DNA of 20,926 bases from Coriobacteriales bacterium. GTDB lineage: Bacteria > Actinomycetota > Coriobacteriia > Coriobacteriales > UBA8131. Location: contig JAIRXA010000028.1 in NCBI GenBank assembly GCA_031268525.1, positions 1 to 20,926 on the forward strand. Direction: 5' to 3'. The translations under genes were made by a program, and so were the position numbers. Positions 14,646-20,926 of this stretch are shown here, in pieces; the first letter of the stretch is position 1; the number at the start of each line of letters is the position of its first letter. The notes under the pieces were generated by a model, which was not told the origin of the DNA, made no database searches, and saw only the letters and a list, made by a program, of their open reading frames with translations.

Positions 14646-16148
14646 ATGGAAAGGAAACCCGCCTTGGAGAAGATACTGTTCGCTAACCTGCCCTACGCTT
14701 TCGAAATCAGTCGCGCCAGCCGTTGGCCAGAAAAGACCAAGAGCGGCACCCTCTACTATCCCTACTGGCTGTGCTACGCGGCTGGCGTCTGTCTGGAGCA
14801 GGGCTACGAGGTGTCGCTCGTGGACTGTATCACCCGCAAGATGAGCACCGAAGACCTGATTGAGCTGGTGCGCACGGAGCAAGCTGACTACCTGATGGGT
14901 GAGATTACGACCTCTACGCTGGAGCACGACTACGACACCCTGACGCGCCTCAAAGCCGTCTTCCCCGAGCTGCGTATCGTCATCGGTGGTACTCATGCCA
15001 CGGTTTTAGCCGAACAGGTTTTGGAGCAGTGTCCGGCGATCGACATCATCGTCCGTCAGGAGTATGACTACACGATCGGCGAAGTAATTCGTGCTTGGGA
15101 CGAGCCGGATGCCCTGTCCGCAGTGGAAGGAATCAGCTTCCGCACCAAACAGGGCCTTGCGACCCACGGCCCGGCGACCCACAGTCTGGCGACCCACACA
15201 CCTGATCGCCCCTGGCTGTCTGACATCGACAAGCTCCCCTTCGTTTCGCCGATCTACGAGCGCTTCTTGGATGTGAATGACTACTGCTACGCCTTCGCCA
15301 AGAAGCCAATGATCCAGATATTCTCGGCACGCGGTTGCCCCTTTCGGTGCAATTTCTGCTCCTATCCTCAGTCGATGAGTGGGCATCGTTTCCGTAAGCG
15401 CAGCGTGAACAACTTTGTAGACGAACTCGCCTATATCCATGAGCACATGCCGTATATACAGGAGATATTCATTGAGGACGACACCTTTACGGTGGACAAG
15501 CAACGGGTGTTGGATATTTGCGACGAGATCATTGCGCGCGGACTCAAGCTGGTCTGGTCCTGCAATACGCGGGCTGATCTGCCCTATGAGGTCATGGCAA
15601 GGATGAAGCAGGCCGGCTGCCGACTGCTTGTGGTGGGCTATGAATCCGGCAACCAGACGGTGCTCGACGAGACTCAGAAGGGTATCACGCTGGAGGACTC
15701 CCTCGCCTTTGCGCATAACACCAAGAAGCTCAAACTCAAGGTCTTTGGCTGCTTTATGATCGGTCTGAAAGGCGACAATCTGGAGACGATCGAGGAAACC
15801 TTTCAGTTTGCGAAGAAAACCTATGCCAACGAGGTCTTCTTCCAACAAGCTGTGCCCTTCCCGGGCACTGCCTTTTATGACTGGGTGCGCGATGCGGGCT
15901 ATCTGCGCACCGAAGACTACGCGCGTTGGCTTAACCCAGACGGCTACCTGAATTGTCTGGTAGATTACCCTTACGCCGACCATAGGCAGATCGAGAAGTT
16001 GCGCGATCACCTGATGAGCCGTTACTACTTCTCCTTCACCTATTTTGTGAAGACCTTCCTCGCCAACCTGACCTGGTCGGAGTTCAAGCGTGTCATGAAA
16101 GCCGGTACGACCTATATTTGGTTCCGCATCAGGAAACTGGGGAAGTAG
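14646..16148 (+). CDS. B12-binding domain radical SAM protein (class B methyltransferase-like)
   Basis: A 500-residue enzyme. Residues 8-155 form a cobalamin-binding-type domain (ILFANLP, LCYAAGVCLEQGYEVSLVD, VIGGTHATVL, DIIVRQEYDYTIGE). The radical SAM core carries the Fe4S4 cysteines C231, C235 and C238 in ARGCPFRCNFCSYP, with EIFIEDDTFTVDKQRV and GYESGNQTVL later. Relatives methylate unactivated carbons or reshape ring systems; in a glycan locus it may C-methylate a sugar or the lipid carrier, which is inferred. A short repeat insert (ATHGPATHSLATHTP, residues 172-186) separates the two domains. The ATG at 14646 is preferred, with GGTGAG 5 bases upstream; an in-frame TTG at 14631 would add five residues. 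It is coupled to the GT2 gene just before it. Confidence 0.88.
   Translation: MERKPALEKILFANLPYAFEISRASRWPEKTKSGTLYYPYWLCYAAGVCLEQGYEVSLVDCITRKMSTEDLIELVRTEQADYLMGEITTSTLEHDYDTLTRLKAVFPELRIVIGGTHATVLAEQVLEQCPAIDIIVRQEYDYTIGEVIRAWDEPDALSAVEGISFRTKQGLATHGPATHSLATHTPDRPWLSDIDKLPFVSPIYERFLDVNDYCYAFAKKPMIQIFSARGCPFRCNFCSYPQSMSGHRFRKRSVNNFVDELAYIHEHMPYIQEIFIEDDTFTVDKQRVLDICDEIIARGLKLVWSCNTRADLPYEVMARMKQAGCRLLVVGYESGNQTVLDETQKGITLEDSLAFAHNTKKLKLKVFGCFMIGLKGDNLETIEETFQFAKKTYANEVFFQQAVPFPGTAFYDWVRDAGYLRTEDYARWLNPDGYLNCLVDYPYADHRQIEKLRDHLMSRYYFSFTYFVKTFLANLTWSEFKRVMKAGTTYIWFRIRKLGK
15159..15202 (+). repeat. 15-bp in-frame repeats in the radical SAM gene
   Basis: Three successive 15-bp units share GCGACCCAC and differ in their last six bases (GCGACCCACGGCCCG, then ...AGTCTG, then ...ACACCT). 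They encode the ATH-containing interdomain linker. Confidence 0.8.
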
Positions 16149-16375
16149 CCGATGGCGAGCGAGACTGACGGAGTAGATACGGGGACGGTGGTAAAAGCAC
16201 TTCTTGTTCGTTGCTTTTCTCGTGCAAGATGACAAGCATCCAAGAATACATGGCTGCAGCATCAATGTCCAAGTCGTCAATCTCGTTAGATCCTATGATT
16301 TCTCTGCCGCCACTGGTAGTGCACTCGTAGTCGTGGCCTGTTGATGCATTCGTCTGTTCAGTAAAGCTCCAGCGG
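16131..16375 (-). other. Gap between convergent genes; possible decayed coding remnant
   Basis: The 227 bases between the radical SAM stop and the licD stop hold no intact gene. One minus-strand frame is open from within the licD end to a stop near 16131. It reads with coding-like character (TGHDYECTTSGGREIIGSNEID, then DIDAAAMYSWMLVILHEKSNEQEV), but it has no plausible start codon or ribosome binding site. Part of it (around 16180-16200, ACGGGGACGGTGGTAAAAGC) resembles REP-type sequence. I do not recognise the peptide. It could be a gene remnant replaced when the LicD operon arrived, or chance. Confidence 0.25.
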
Positions 16376-16390
16376 TCAGTAAAGCTCCAG
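16358..16390 (-). repeat. Duplication of the licD 3' end
   Basis: TCAGTAAAGCTCCAG occurs at 16358-16372 and again at 16376-16390 (18-base period). The right copy contains the stop and last codons of the distal licD gene; the left copy lies just past the stop. Confidence 0.8.
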
Positions 16391-17248
16391 TATAGAACTT
16401 GGGTGCCCCCCGCGCTCTTCGGGAGGCGGTTCGATCATGTAATCGCCGAAGACGCCTCGTAGGATCTGATCGTTTCCCGCGGCAAGCGGCATATCGGTAT
16501 CTTCAAAAGCTACCCTGCGATCGGGGAGCAGTTCGGCGCGGGTATGACACAGATAACGAAGCCATTGGGTGAGAGGAAAAACAAAGTTGTCCGTCTTTCC
16601 GTAATAGCGCCGACAGAAGGTCGTCCAGTGTCTCCTGATGCTTCTTCTGAGAGGCGGCACGAGTCGCAAAAGGTAGTGGGCGAGTCTGAGGCAAAGGGTG
16701 GCCAGCAGCTTTAATCCACGATTTTTGAGCGGAGGTACCGTATAGGGTGTGACCATGACATAGAAGACTTTGCTCAAAAGCCAGGTGTTACGATGAAAGG
16801 CTCGCATCGTGCGCTCATCTTCGGGGGCGTTTTCCCAGATGAGCAGGTCTATGCCCAGTTTCAGGTACTTTTCATCTTTTGTCGCGCGAAACGCGTCCGG
16901 TACCAGTCGCGTGTTCAGGTCGACGATATAAGGATACGGTCTGGGCGTGTTTGGGTCGTCGTCATAATCCATGAGTCGGTAGGGGCTGCCTTCAAATTCC
17001 TCGTTGGCGACCTTCTTCAGTCGCTCGTATTCCTCTCTGATCATAATCAGATCAAGGTCGTCGTCCCAGGGGATAAAGCCCTGATGTCGTAGCGCTCCGA
17101 TGGCAGTTCCTCCACCGGCACTGAAGGCTATTCCGTGTTTGTCACAGACAGACTTGAAGGCCTTATATATCTCCAAAAGCCGAAGTTGTCGATCGCGGAG
17201 CGAAGGGGAGGGGGTTGTGGAGGAGGGACTTGTGGATTCCATCATCAT
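16376..17248 (-). CDS. LicD-family phosphotransferase (distal copy)
   Basis: A 290-residue protein of the LicD/FKRP nucleotidyltransferase-like family. The core is GGGTAIGALRHQGFIPWDDDLDL, with the metal-binding aspartates D62-D64 and D66, then LGIDLLIWENAPED, and the family C-terminus FEDTDMPLA...FGDYMIEPPPEER..HPS. LicD proteins move phosphocholine or a related phospho-group from a CDP donor onto sugars. It is a tandem paralogue of the upstream gene and overlaps it by 4 bp (ATGA). The start is one of three consecutive ATG codons (17248, 17245 or 17242); the first is used here, none has a strong ribosome binding site. The acceptor sugar is unknown. The donor could be made by the cytidylyltransferase fusion in operon A, which is inferred. 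Confidence 0.9.
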   Translation of the reverse strand: MMMESTSPSSTTPSPSLRDRQLRLLEIYKAFKSVCDKHGIAFSAGGGTAIGALRHQGFIPWDDDLDLIMIREEYERLKKVANEEFEGSPYRLMDYDDDPNTPRPYPYIVDLNTRLVPDAFRATKDEKYLKLGIDLLIWENAPEDERTMRAFHRNTWLLSKVFYVMVTPYTVPPLKNRGLKLLATLCLRLAHYLLRLVPPLRRSIRRHWTTFCRRYYGKTDNFVFPLTQWLRYLCHTRAELLPDRRVAFEDTDMPLAAGNDQILRGVFGDYMIEPPPEERGGHPSSILELY

Positions 17249-18111
17249 CCAATCTCGGATGTTGGTTCATCAAGAAATTCGATGATATAACTTGGGTGCC
17301 CGACGCGCTGCTCCTCGGGAGGAAGCTGCATATAATCGCCGAATACATCGGTCAGAAACTGCTCGTAATTTTTCATGACAGGAACCTCAACATCCTCAAA
17401 GGGAAGCCAAACGGCAGGTAGCAGCTCCTTGCGTGTGTACGACTTGTTGTTTCTCTTGGTGAGAAGAAGCTGGGCATAGTGCGAAGTCTTATTATGGTAG
17501 CGATTGCGAAAACGCACCCATCTGCGAACAAGCGCATGGCGCAGAACCGGCAAAAGTTTCATGATTCCATAGAGCACATAGATGATCGCCTGACTCATCA
17601 GGCGAAGCGCTTTGTTTGTGAGGGGCACCTTGATAAGCGGGGAGACCGATATGTAATAGAGGTGATTGAGGATCCATGCTGTGCGCAGGTAGGGTCTGAG
17701 TGTTTGGGCATCGTCCGGCACGTTATAGTATACAAAGATATCGATGCCCAAGGTCAGGTATTCTTTCTTTTTGATGGGTGTGCGCGCATGGGGTTGTCGG
17801 TAGGTGTTCATGTCCGCGAAGAAGGGATACTGTCGTGGGTAATCCCGGTCGTCCGCGCAGTCGAGGAGGCGATAGTGGGTGCCTTTGAGCTCTTCGGCAG
17901 CGATCAGATGGAAGCGCTCGTAGTCCTGCGGCAACATGACCACATCAAAATCATCATCCCAGGGGACGAAACCCTGATGACGCAGCACCCCGATGGCGGT
18001 TCCTCCGGTAGCAAAGAAGGGGATATCGTGCTTTTCGCAGAGAGCGCGAAAGACCCTATACATCTCAAGAAAACGCTTTTTGCGCTGCTCCAGAGGGATC
18101 ACCGTAGGCAT
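17245..18111 (-). CDS. LicD-family phosphotransferase (proximal copy)
   Basis: A 288-residue LicD-family protein reading MPTVIPLEQRKKRFLEMYRVF from ATG 18111. AAAGGTGA precedes it by about 4 bases; a GTG six bases earlier (18117) overlaps the acyltransferase stop and is less likely. The core GGTAIGVLRHQGFVPWDDDFDV holds D52-D54 and D56. Also seen are LGIDIFVYYNVPDD and the ending FEDVEVPVM...FGDYMQLPPEEQR.GHPSYI. It is the same length as its downstream neighbour with parallel motifs, but it diverges clearly in the middle, suggesting an old duplication and perhaps different acceptors or donors. No LicA kinase or choline permease is nearby, so the transferred group need not be phosphocholine. 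Confidence 0.9.
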   Translation of the reverse strand: MPTVIPLEQRKKRFLEMYRVFRALCEKHDIPFFATGGTAIGVLRHQGFVPWDDDFDVVMLPQDYERFHLIAAEELKGTHYRLLDCADDRDYPRQYPFFADMNTYRQPHARTPIKKKEYLTLGIDIFVYYNVPDDAQTLRPYLRTAWILNHLYYISVSPLIKVPLTNKALRLMSQAIIYVLYGIMKLLPVLRHALVRRWVRFRNRYHNKTSHYAQLLLTKRNNKSYTRKELLPAVWLPFEDVEVPVMKNYEQFLTDVFGDYMQLPPEEQRVGHPSYIIEFLDEPTSEIG

Positions 18112-18113
18112 AG

Positions 18114-18794
18114 TCACCTTTCGTAATCGGACGTCTGAGAATCAAATCTACAAAGACGCTCGTAGTTGACGCGTAGTTGCGGGATATCCCAATCCCACCA
18201 AGCCAGTTCGCGCAAAAGCTGCCGCTTTTCTTCGTTGAGGCGATAGCGGATCAACTTGGCTGGATTGCCCGCAACGATGGCGAAGGGCGGCACGTCGTGT
18301 GTGACCATCGACTTTGCGCCAACGACTGCGCCATCTCCTATGGTCACGCCGTCTCGGATGGTCGCGTCTTCTCCAATCCATACGTCGTTGCCGATAATCA
18401 CGCCACTGCGATTAACGATGTTGTTATCTCCAACAGACGCACCATCGTCAGTGCCAGTCTCGTCGGCGTCGTTGTCAGTGCCAGCCCCGTCGGCGGCACA
18501 AGCCCCATCAGCAGCGTGAATATCTGCCCCGAACAGGGGGCTGGCCGCTTCTCTCAACAAGGGGTAATTGCTGAAGGATTCGGGGCTGTGCTCACCGCCA
18601 ATGCCTATTGAGCAGCGTTCCCCGATGGAACAGTAGGTGCCGATGTGGGTATTGATTATTTTAGTGCCGCGGCAAAGATAGGAGTAGGCGCCGATGGAAG
18701 AATCCCCGTGGATCCTGATGCCAAAAAAGCGACGCCAGACAAACTGGATAAAGCCCTGCGGCATCTGATAGAACAGATGCTTGAGTGTTTTCAT
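18114..18794 (-). CDS. Hexapeptide-repeat (LbH, CatB-like) O-/N-acyltransferase
   Basis: A 226-residue left-handed beta-helix acyltransferase. Hexad repeats run from IHGDSSIGAYSYL through TYCSIGERCSIGIG, then after an insert from GVIIGNDVWIGEDATIRDGVTIGDGAVVGAKS, ending VAGNPAKLIRYR and EEKRQLLRELAWWDWDI. H69 in GGEHSPES fits the catalytic histidine. It probably acetylates a sugar with acetyl-CoA in the cytosol. An insert at residues about 91-128 (AADGACAADGAGTDNDADETGTDDGAS) is alanine/glycine/aspartate-rich and repeat-like, replacing the normal loop. It overlaps the flippase gene by 4 bp (ATGA) and ends 2 bases before the LicD start. Its C-terminal third is nearly identical to the acyltransferase at the head of the operon. 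Confidence 0.9.
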   Translation of the reverse strand: MKTLKHLFYQMPQGFIQFVWRRFFGIRIHGDSSIGAYSYLCRGTKIINTHIGTYCSIGERCSIGIGGEHSPESFSNYPLLREAASPLFGADIHAADGACAADGAGTDNDADETGTDDGASVGDNNIVNRSGVIIGNDVWIGEDATIRDGVTIGDGAVVGAKSMVTHDVPPFAIVAGNPAKLIRYRLNEEKRQLLRELAWWDWDIPQLRVNYERLCRFDSQTSDYER

Positions 18795-20050
18795 GAGGCC
18801 GACCTTTCTTTCACGCGTGTCCGCAAGGCACTGAGCAGTATACCAAGGAAGCCAAGCAGAAGGATCAGGTAGGAGGCTATGAAGGCGAGAGAGGCTCCCA
18901 AAAGGCCCAGACTGCCAATGAGGCCAAGAGCGATTCCGAACGAGAGGATCACGACCAGAGCATACACAAGCAGCAGTCGCGACTGCAGCCGCAAGATAAT
19001 GAGAAGGTACTGCAGAAGGGTGGTAATGGCAAGAATGCCGCCTCCAGCAATAATGAGGAGCAGCTCGGTTTTGTAGGCTGCGATATCACCACCATACACG
19101 AGATTGAGAATCGGAATCCCAGCAAAGTAGGCGAGCAACAAAGAGCAGAGTGTGATCGTTGCTACGATAGTGACCTGCCGGAACACGCGTCGCCAGAATG
19201 CGTGCATGTCTCCGGATTCCAAAAAGCGGCCATAATCACTGAGGGAGGGGATCAAGAAGAAGTTCGAAATCATGTTAATCGCAAATACTGGCAGGAAAAT
19301 CTGGGTAAAGTAGCCTTGAGCGGTGCTGTCCATGCTGTACTCGATGACAAAGCGCGAAGAGCTCAGAATCAGATTTGACAGTATCAAGCTCCCAAAAAGC
19401 GGCAGACATTCCCCTATCAGCTTTTTGATATTCGCAAAATTGAAGGCGCGTGCGGGGTCGACGAGACCTTTCATACGATGCATATTGAAATAGAGATACG
19501 CCAAGAGGCATAAGGCAAACATTGCGAGCATCGCCAGTTCGACGCGGCGCGTAAGGAAGAGCACGAGACAAAAGCCTGCCGTTGAGATGAGGGTGCGGAA
19601 GAAGACGGCTTGGCCGGAGAGGTCGAGACGTTCCAGACGGATGGCCGCCGCCTGATAAAGCTCTCCCATACAGACAATCAAATAGTACGCAGAGAGCACG
19701 ATGATGAAGAAAACCTTAAGCCACAGATCGGATTCCTGCAAAGCCAGCCCGAGGCAAATAACAGCAGCTATGGCACAGGCCACTATTCGGAGCCAGAGGT
19801 AGTCCGCGAAAGCAAAGCGCCCCTTATAGTCGGTCATCTGCAGGCGCTCAGCCCCCAGACCGCCGAGTACATGGAGCAGGTAGCCGATGGTGTAGGCAAT
19901 TCCGTAGTAGCCGACCTCTTCGATCGAGGCCAACTGGCTGACGGCGATAAGCATGATGAAGGAATTTGCGGCATAGGTTGTGCTGCCTAAGGCGTTCCAG
20001 ATAACGCCGACACGTTTAGAAGGTATTTTCTGAATTGCCGCCCGACTCAT
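18791..20050 (-). CDS. Wzx-type oligosaccharide flippase (MOP superfamily)
   Basis: A 419-residue protein with about 12 membrane spans and few charged residues within them. N-terminal features fit the polysaccharide-export branch of the MOP superfamily: VIWNALGSTTYAANSFIMLI, then ASIEEVGYYGIAYTIGYLL and AERLQMTDYKGRFAFADYLWLR; a central segment reads LPLFGSLILSNLILSSSRFVIEY. These proteins move undecaprenyl-diphosphate-linked glycans across the membrane. It lies between two acyltransferase genes, 11 bases after the first and overlapping the second. No Wzy polymerase or ligase is in the window, so whether the unit is polymerised or moved singly is open. The ATG at 20050 has only a weak ribosome binding site. 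Confidence 0.9.
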   Translation of the reverse strand: MSRAAIQKIPSKRVGVIWNALGSTTYAANSFIMLIAVSQLASIEEVGYYGIAYTIGYLLHVLGGLGAERLQMTDYKGRFAFADYLWLRIVACAIAAVICLGLALQESDLWLKVFFIIVLSAYYLIVCMGELYQAAAIRLERLDLSGQAVFFRTLISTAGFCLVLFLTRRVELAMLAMFALCLLAYLYFNMHRMKGLVDPARAFNFANIKKLIGECLPLFGSLILSNLILSSSRFVIEYSMDSTAQGYFTQIFLPVFAINMISNFFLIPSLSDYGRFLESGDMHAFWRRVFRQVTIVATITLCSLLLAYFAGIPILNLVYGGDIAAYKTELLLIIAGGGILAITTLLQYLLIILRLQSRLLLVYALVVILSFGIALGLIGSLGLLGASLAFIASYLILLLGFLGILLSALRTRVKERSAS

Positions 20051-20061
20051 GACTTTGAGCT

Positions 20062-20727
20062 TCAGTCTTTCGGCAGTGTGCTGGTTAGGCGGCTACGAAG
20101 ATTGGTGTCAAATTCATCGAGGAGCTTCAGATTTGCATAGATTGTTTCGATATCCCAGTCCCACCAAGCCAGTTCGCGTAAGAGCTGCCGCTTCTCTTCG
20201 TCGAAGCGATAGCGGATCAACCTTGCTGGGTTGCCTGCGACGATGGCGAAGGGCTCCACGTCATGCGTGACCATCGATCCAGCGCCAATTGCCGCACCGT
20301 CACCGATCGTCAAGCCTCCTTTGATAGTTACGTTCGCACCGATCCAAACATCGTTACCAATACTGGTCACCTTGGGAGGTTCGTCGGTGTCATTGAGCAA
20401 GCCGATTGGCTTGGGGCGCCCTCGAAACGGCGAATGGGCGCCGAACATCCGCAGCGTCGAGAAGGAATGAAAAGGATGGGAGGCCAATCCGACGGTCAGG
20501 CCTTGGGCAATTGAGGAGAACTTGCCAATGCGCACTCTACCGATGAAACCAGCTTCCATCATATAGGTGTAGTCTCCGATGGAGACATCCTGAGAAAAGA
20601 TAGTCCAGCCAGACAGATCGACCTTTTTACCGAGTTTGGGGCGATAGATGGCACGCGAAAGGAGACTGCGCAGGAAACGAGGCAGTTTATAGAAGATAGT
20701 CAACAAGAAATGCTTCAAACGGGACAT
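20062..20727 (-). CDS. Hexapeptide-repeat (LbH) acyltransferase, head of operon D
   Basis: A 221-residue left-handed beta-helix acyltransferase beginning MSRLKHFLLTIFYKLPRFLR. Hexads include VSIGDYTYM, VRIGKFSSIAQGLTVG and IGNDVWIGANVTIKGGLTIGDGAAIGAGSMVTHDV; LASHPFHS carries the likely catalytic histidine (H84). The ending VAGNPARLIRYRFDEEKRQLLRELAWWDWDI is shared almost exactly with the paralogue downstream of the flippase. The role is probably sugar O- or N-acetylation from acetyl-CoA before flipping. The frame is open upstream to 20904, but those residues are not family-like and include the promoter, so ATG 20727 is preferred; its ribosome binding site is weak. It is the first gene of a five-gene minus-strand operon. 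Confidence 0.88.
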   Translation of the reverse strand: MSRLKHFLLTIFYKLPRFLRSLLSRAIYRPKLGKKVDLSGWTIFSQDVSIGDYTYMMEAGFIGRVRIGKFSSIAQGLTVGLASHPFHSFSTLRMFGAHSPFRGRPKPIGLLNDTDEPPKVTSIGNDVWIGANVTIKGGLTIGDGAAIGAGSMVTHDVEPFAIVAGNPARLIRYRFDEEKRQLLRELAWWDWDIETIYANLKLLDEFDTNLRSRLTSTLPKD

Positions 20728-20800
20728 GTAGGCTCGATCCAAACGTATAGCGTAGAACCAGACAAAACCAGATCGGCGGCGGGCTACCTGCCACCCTGCT

Positions 20801-20821
20801 ATTATAACCGGGGAATACCCC
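20801..20821 (-). promoter_or_regulatory. -10 box and short inverted arms ahead of operon D
   Basis: A perfect minus-strand TATAAT lies at 20806-20801, about 75 bases before the first start codon of the operon. Just upstream is GGGGAATACCCC (20810-20821), with 4-bp inverted arms in spacer position. No -35 close to consensus is seen at 16-18 bases, so activator dependence is possible. Confidence 0.4.
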
Positions 20822-20896
20822 TCAATGATACAATACCTCACTGCGGATACGATATTCTCAGAAAGGGCCAAGGAACCGCCTTGGAGGCAAACGCAA

Positions 20897-20926
20897 TGGG
20901 ACAAGGGGACGTTTTGGGACAGGGGG
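20897..20926 (+). repeat. REP-like element, cut by window end
   Basis: TGGGACAAGGGGACGTTTT is followed by TGGGACAGGGGG to the last base. It shares the TGGGACA-N-GGGGACGTTT core with the element at 8056-8084 read from the other strand. The right side is missing. Confidence 0.6.

Noticed and set aside
15006..16280. A long minus-strand open frame (424 codons) opposite the radical SAM gene.
   Set aside because: It is antisense to a gene with unmistakable motifs (CxxxCxxC, B12 domain), has no family-like sequence, and results from codon bias on the other strand.
1..20926. tRNA, rRNA or insertion-sequence transposase genes.
   Set aside because: No cloverleaf, rRNA-like stretch or transposase motif was found on either strand by reading; short RNA genes cannot be fully excluded without a covariance search.

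Overview
The window looks like a chromosomal piece of a mid-to-high GC, Gram-positive-type bacterium. My best guess is an actinobacterium of class Coriobacteriia (Eggerthellaceae-like). This rests on overall base composition, GTG starts, a peroxide-sensing OhrR, and short intergenic repeats built on GGGACAGGGGGACGTTT and GCGGGCTTTGACC that I associate with that group. It is an inference from style, not from a marker gene.

Left edge (1-2560): a partial small membrane protein reads leftward. Next comes a peroxide-defence pair, a cysteine glutathione peroxidase followed by an OhrR-type MarR regulator overlapping it by 4 bp. The 340-bp gap before the pair holds a near-perfect copy of the Bacillus-type OhrR operator, placed at the start of a good sigma70-like promoter. 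A convergent YjdF/DUF2238-like membrane protein closes this part.

From 2834 to the right end almost everything serves cell-surface glycan assembly, in four transcription units of alternating direction. (A) 2834-8004, plus strand: DegT-family sugar aminotransferase, PglC-like phosphoglycosyl transferase, a fusion of a LicC-like cytidylyltransferase with a CobD/HisC-like PLP enzyme, and an opine-dehydrogenase-family enzyme. (B) 13516-9057, minus strand: GT2 glycosyltransferase, DUF2304 membrane protein, AlgI-like MBOAT O-acyltransferase and AlgJ/AlgX (DHHW)-like exported partner; a separately promoted type IV prepilin-like gene lies downstream. (C) 13562-16148, plus strand: a second GT2 and a B12-binding radical SAM enzyme. 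(D) 20727-16376, minus strand: hexapeptide acyltransferase, Wzx-type flippase, second hexapeptide acyltransferase and two tandem LicD-family phosphotransferases, tightly packed or overlapping.

Together the genes suggest a lipid-linked oligosaccharide or polymer, started by PglC-like transfer onto undecaprenyl phosphate. It would contain an aminosugar, be extended by GT2 enzymes, flipped by the Wzx-like protein, and decorated with O-acyl groups and a phospho-linked small molecule. The decoration branch is the most unusual part. A cytidylyltransferase fused to a CobD-like PLP enzyme sits beside an opine dehydrogenase, and two LicD transferases lie in the same region, while no choline kinase or choline transporter is seen. 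This suggests a home-made CDP-activated amino compound, not scavenged choline. No polymerase, sugar-nucleotide dehydratase or PEP mutase is visible here.

A second theme is structural. At least eight genes carry short in-frame tandem-repeat or low-complexity inserts in linkers, surface loops or tails of otherwise conserved proteins. Two gene ends (ohrR and the distal licD) are flanked by a duplicate of their own last codons.
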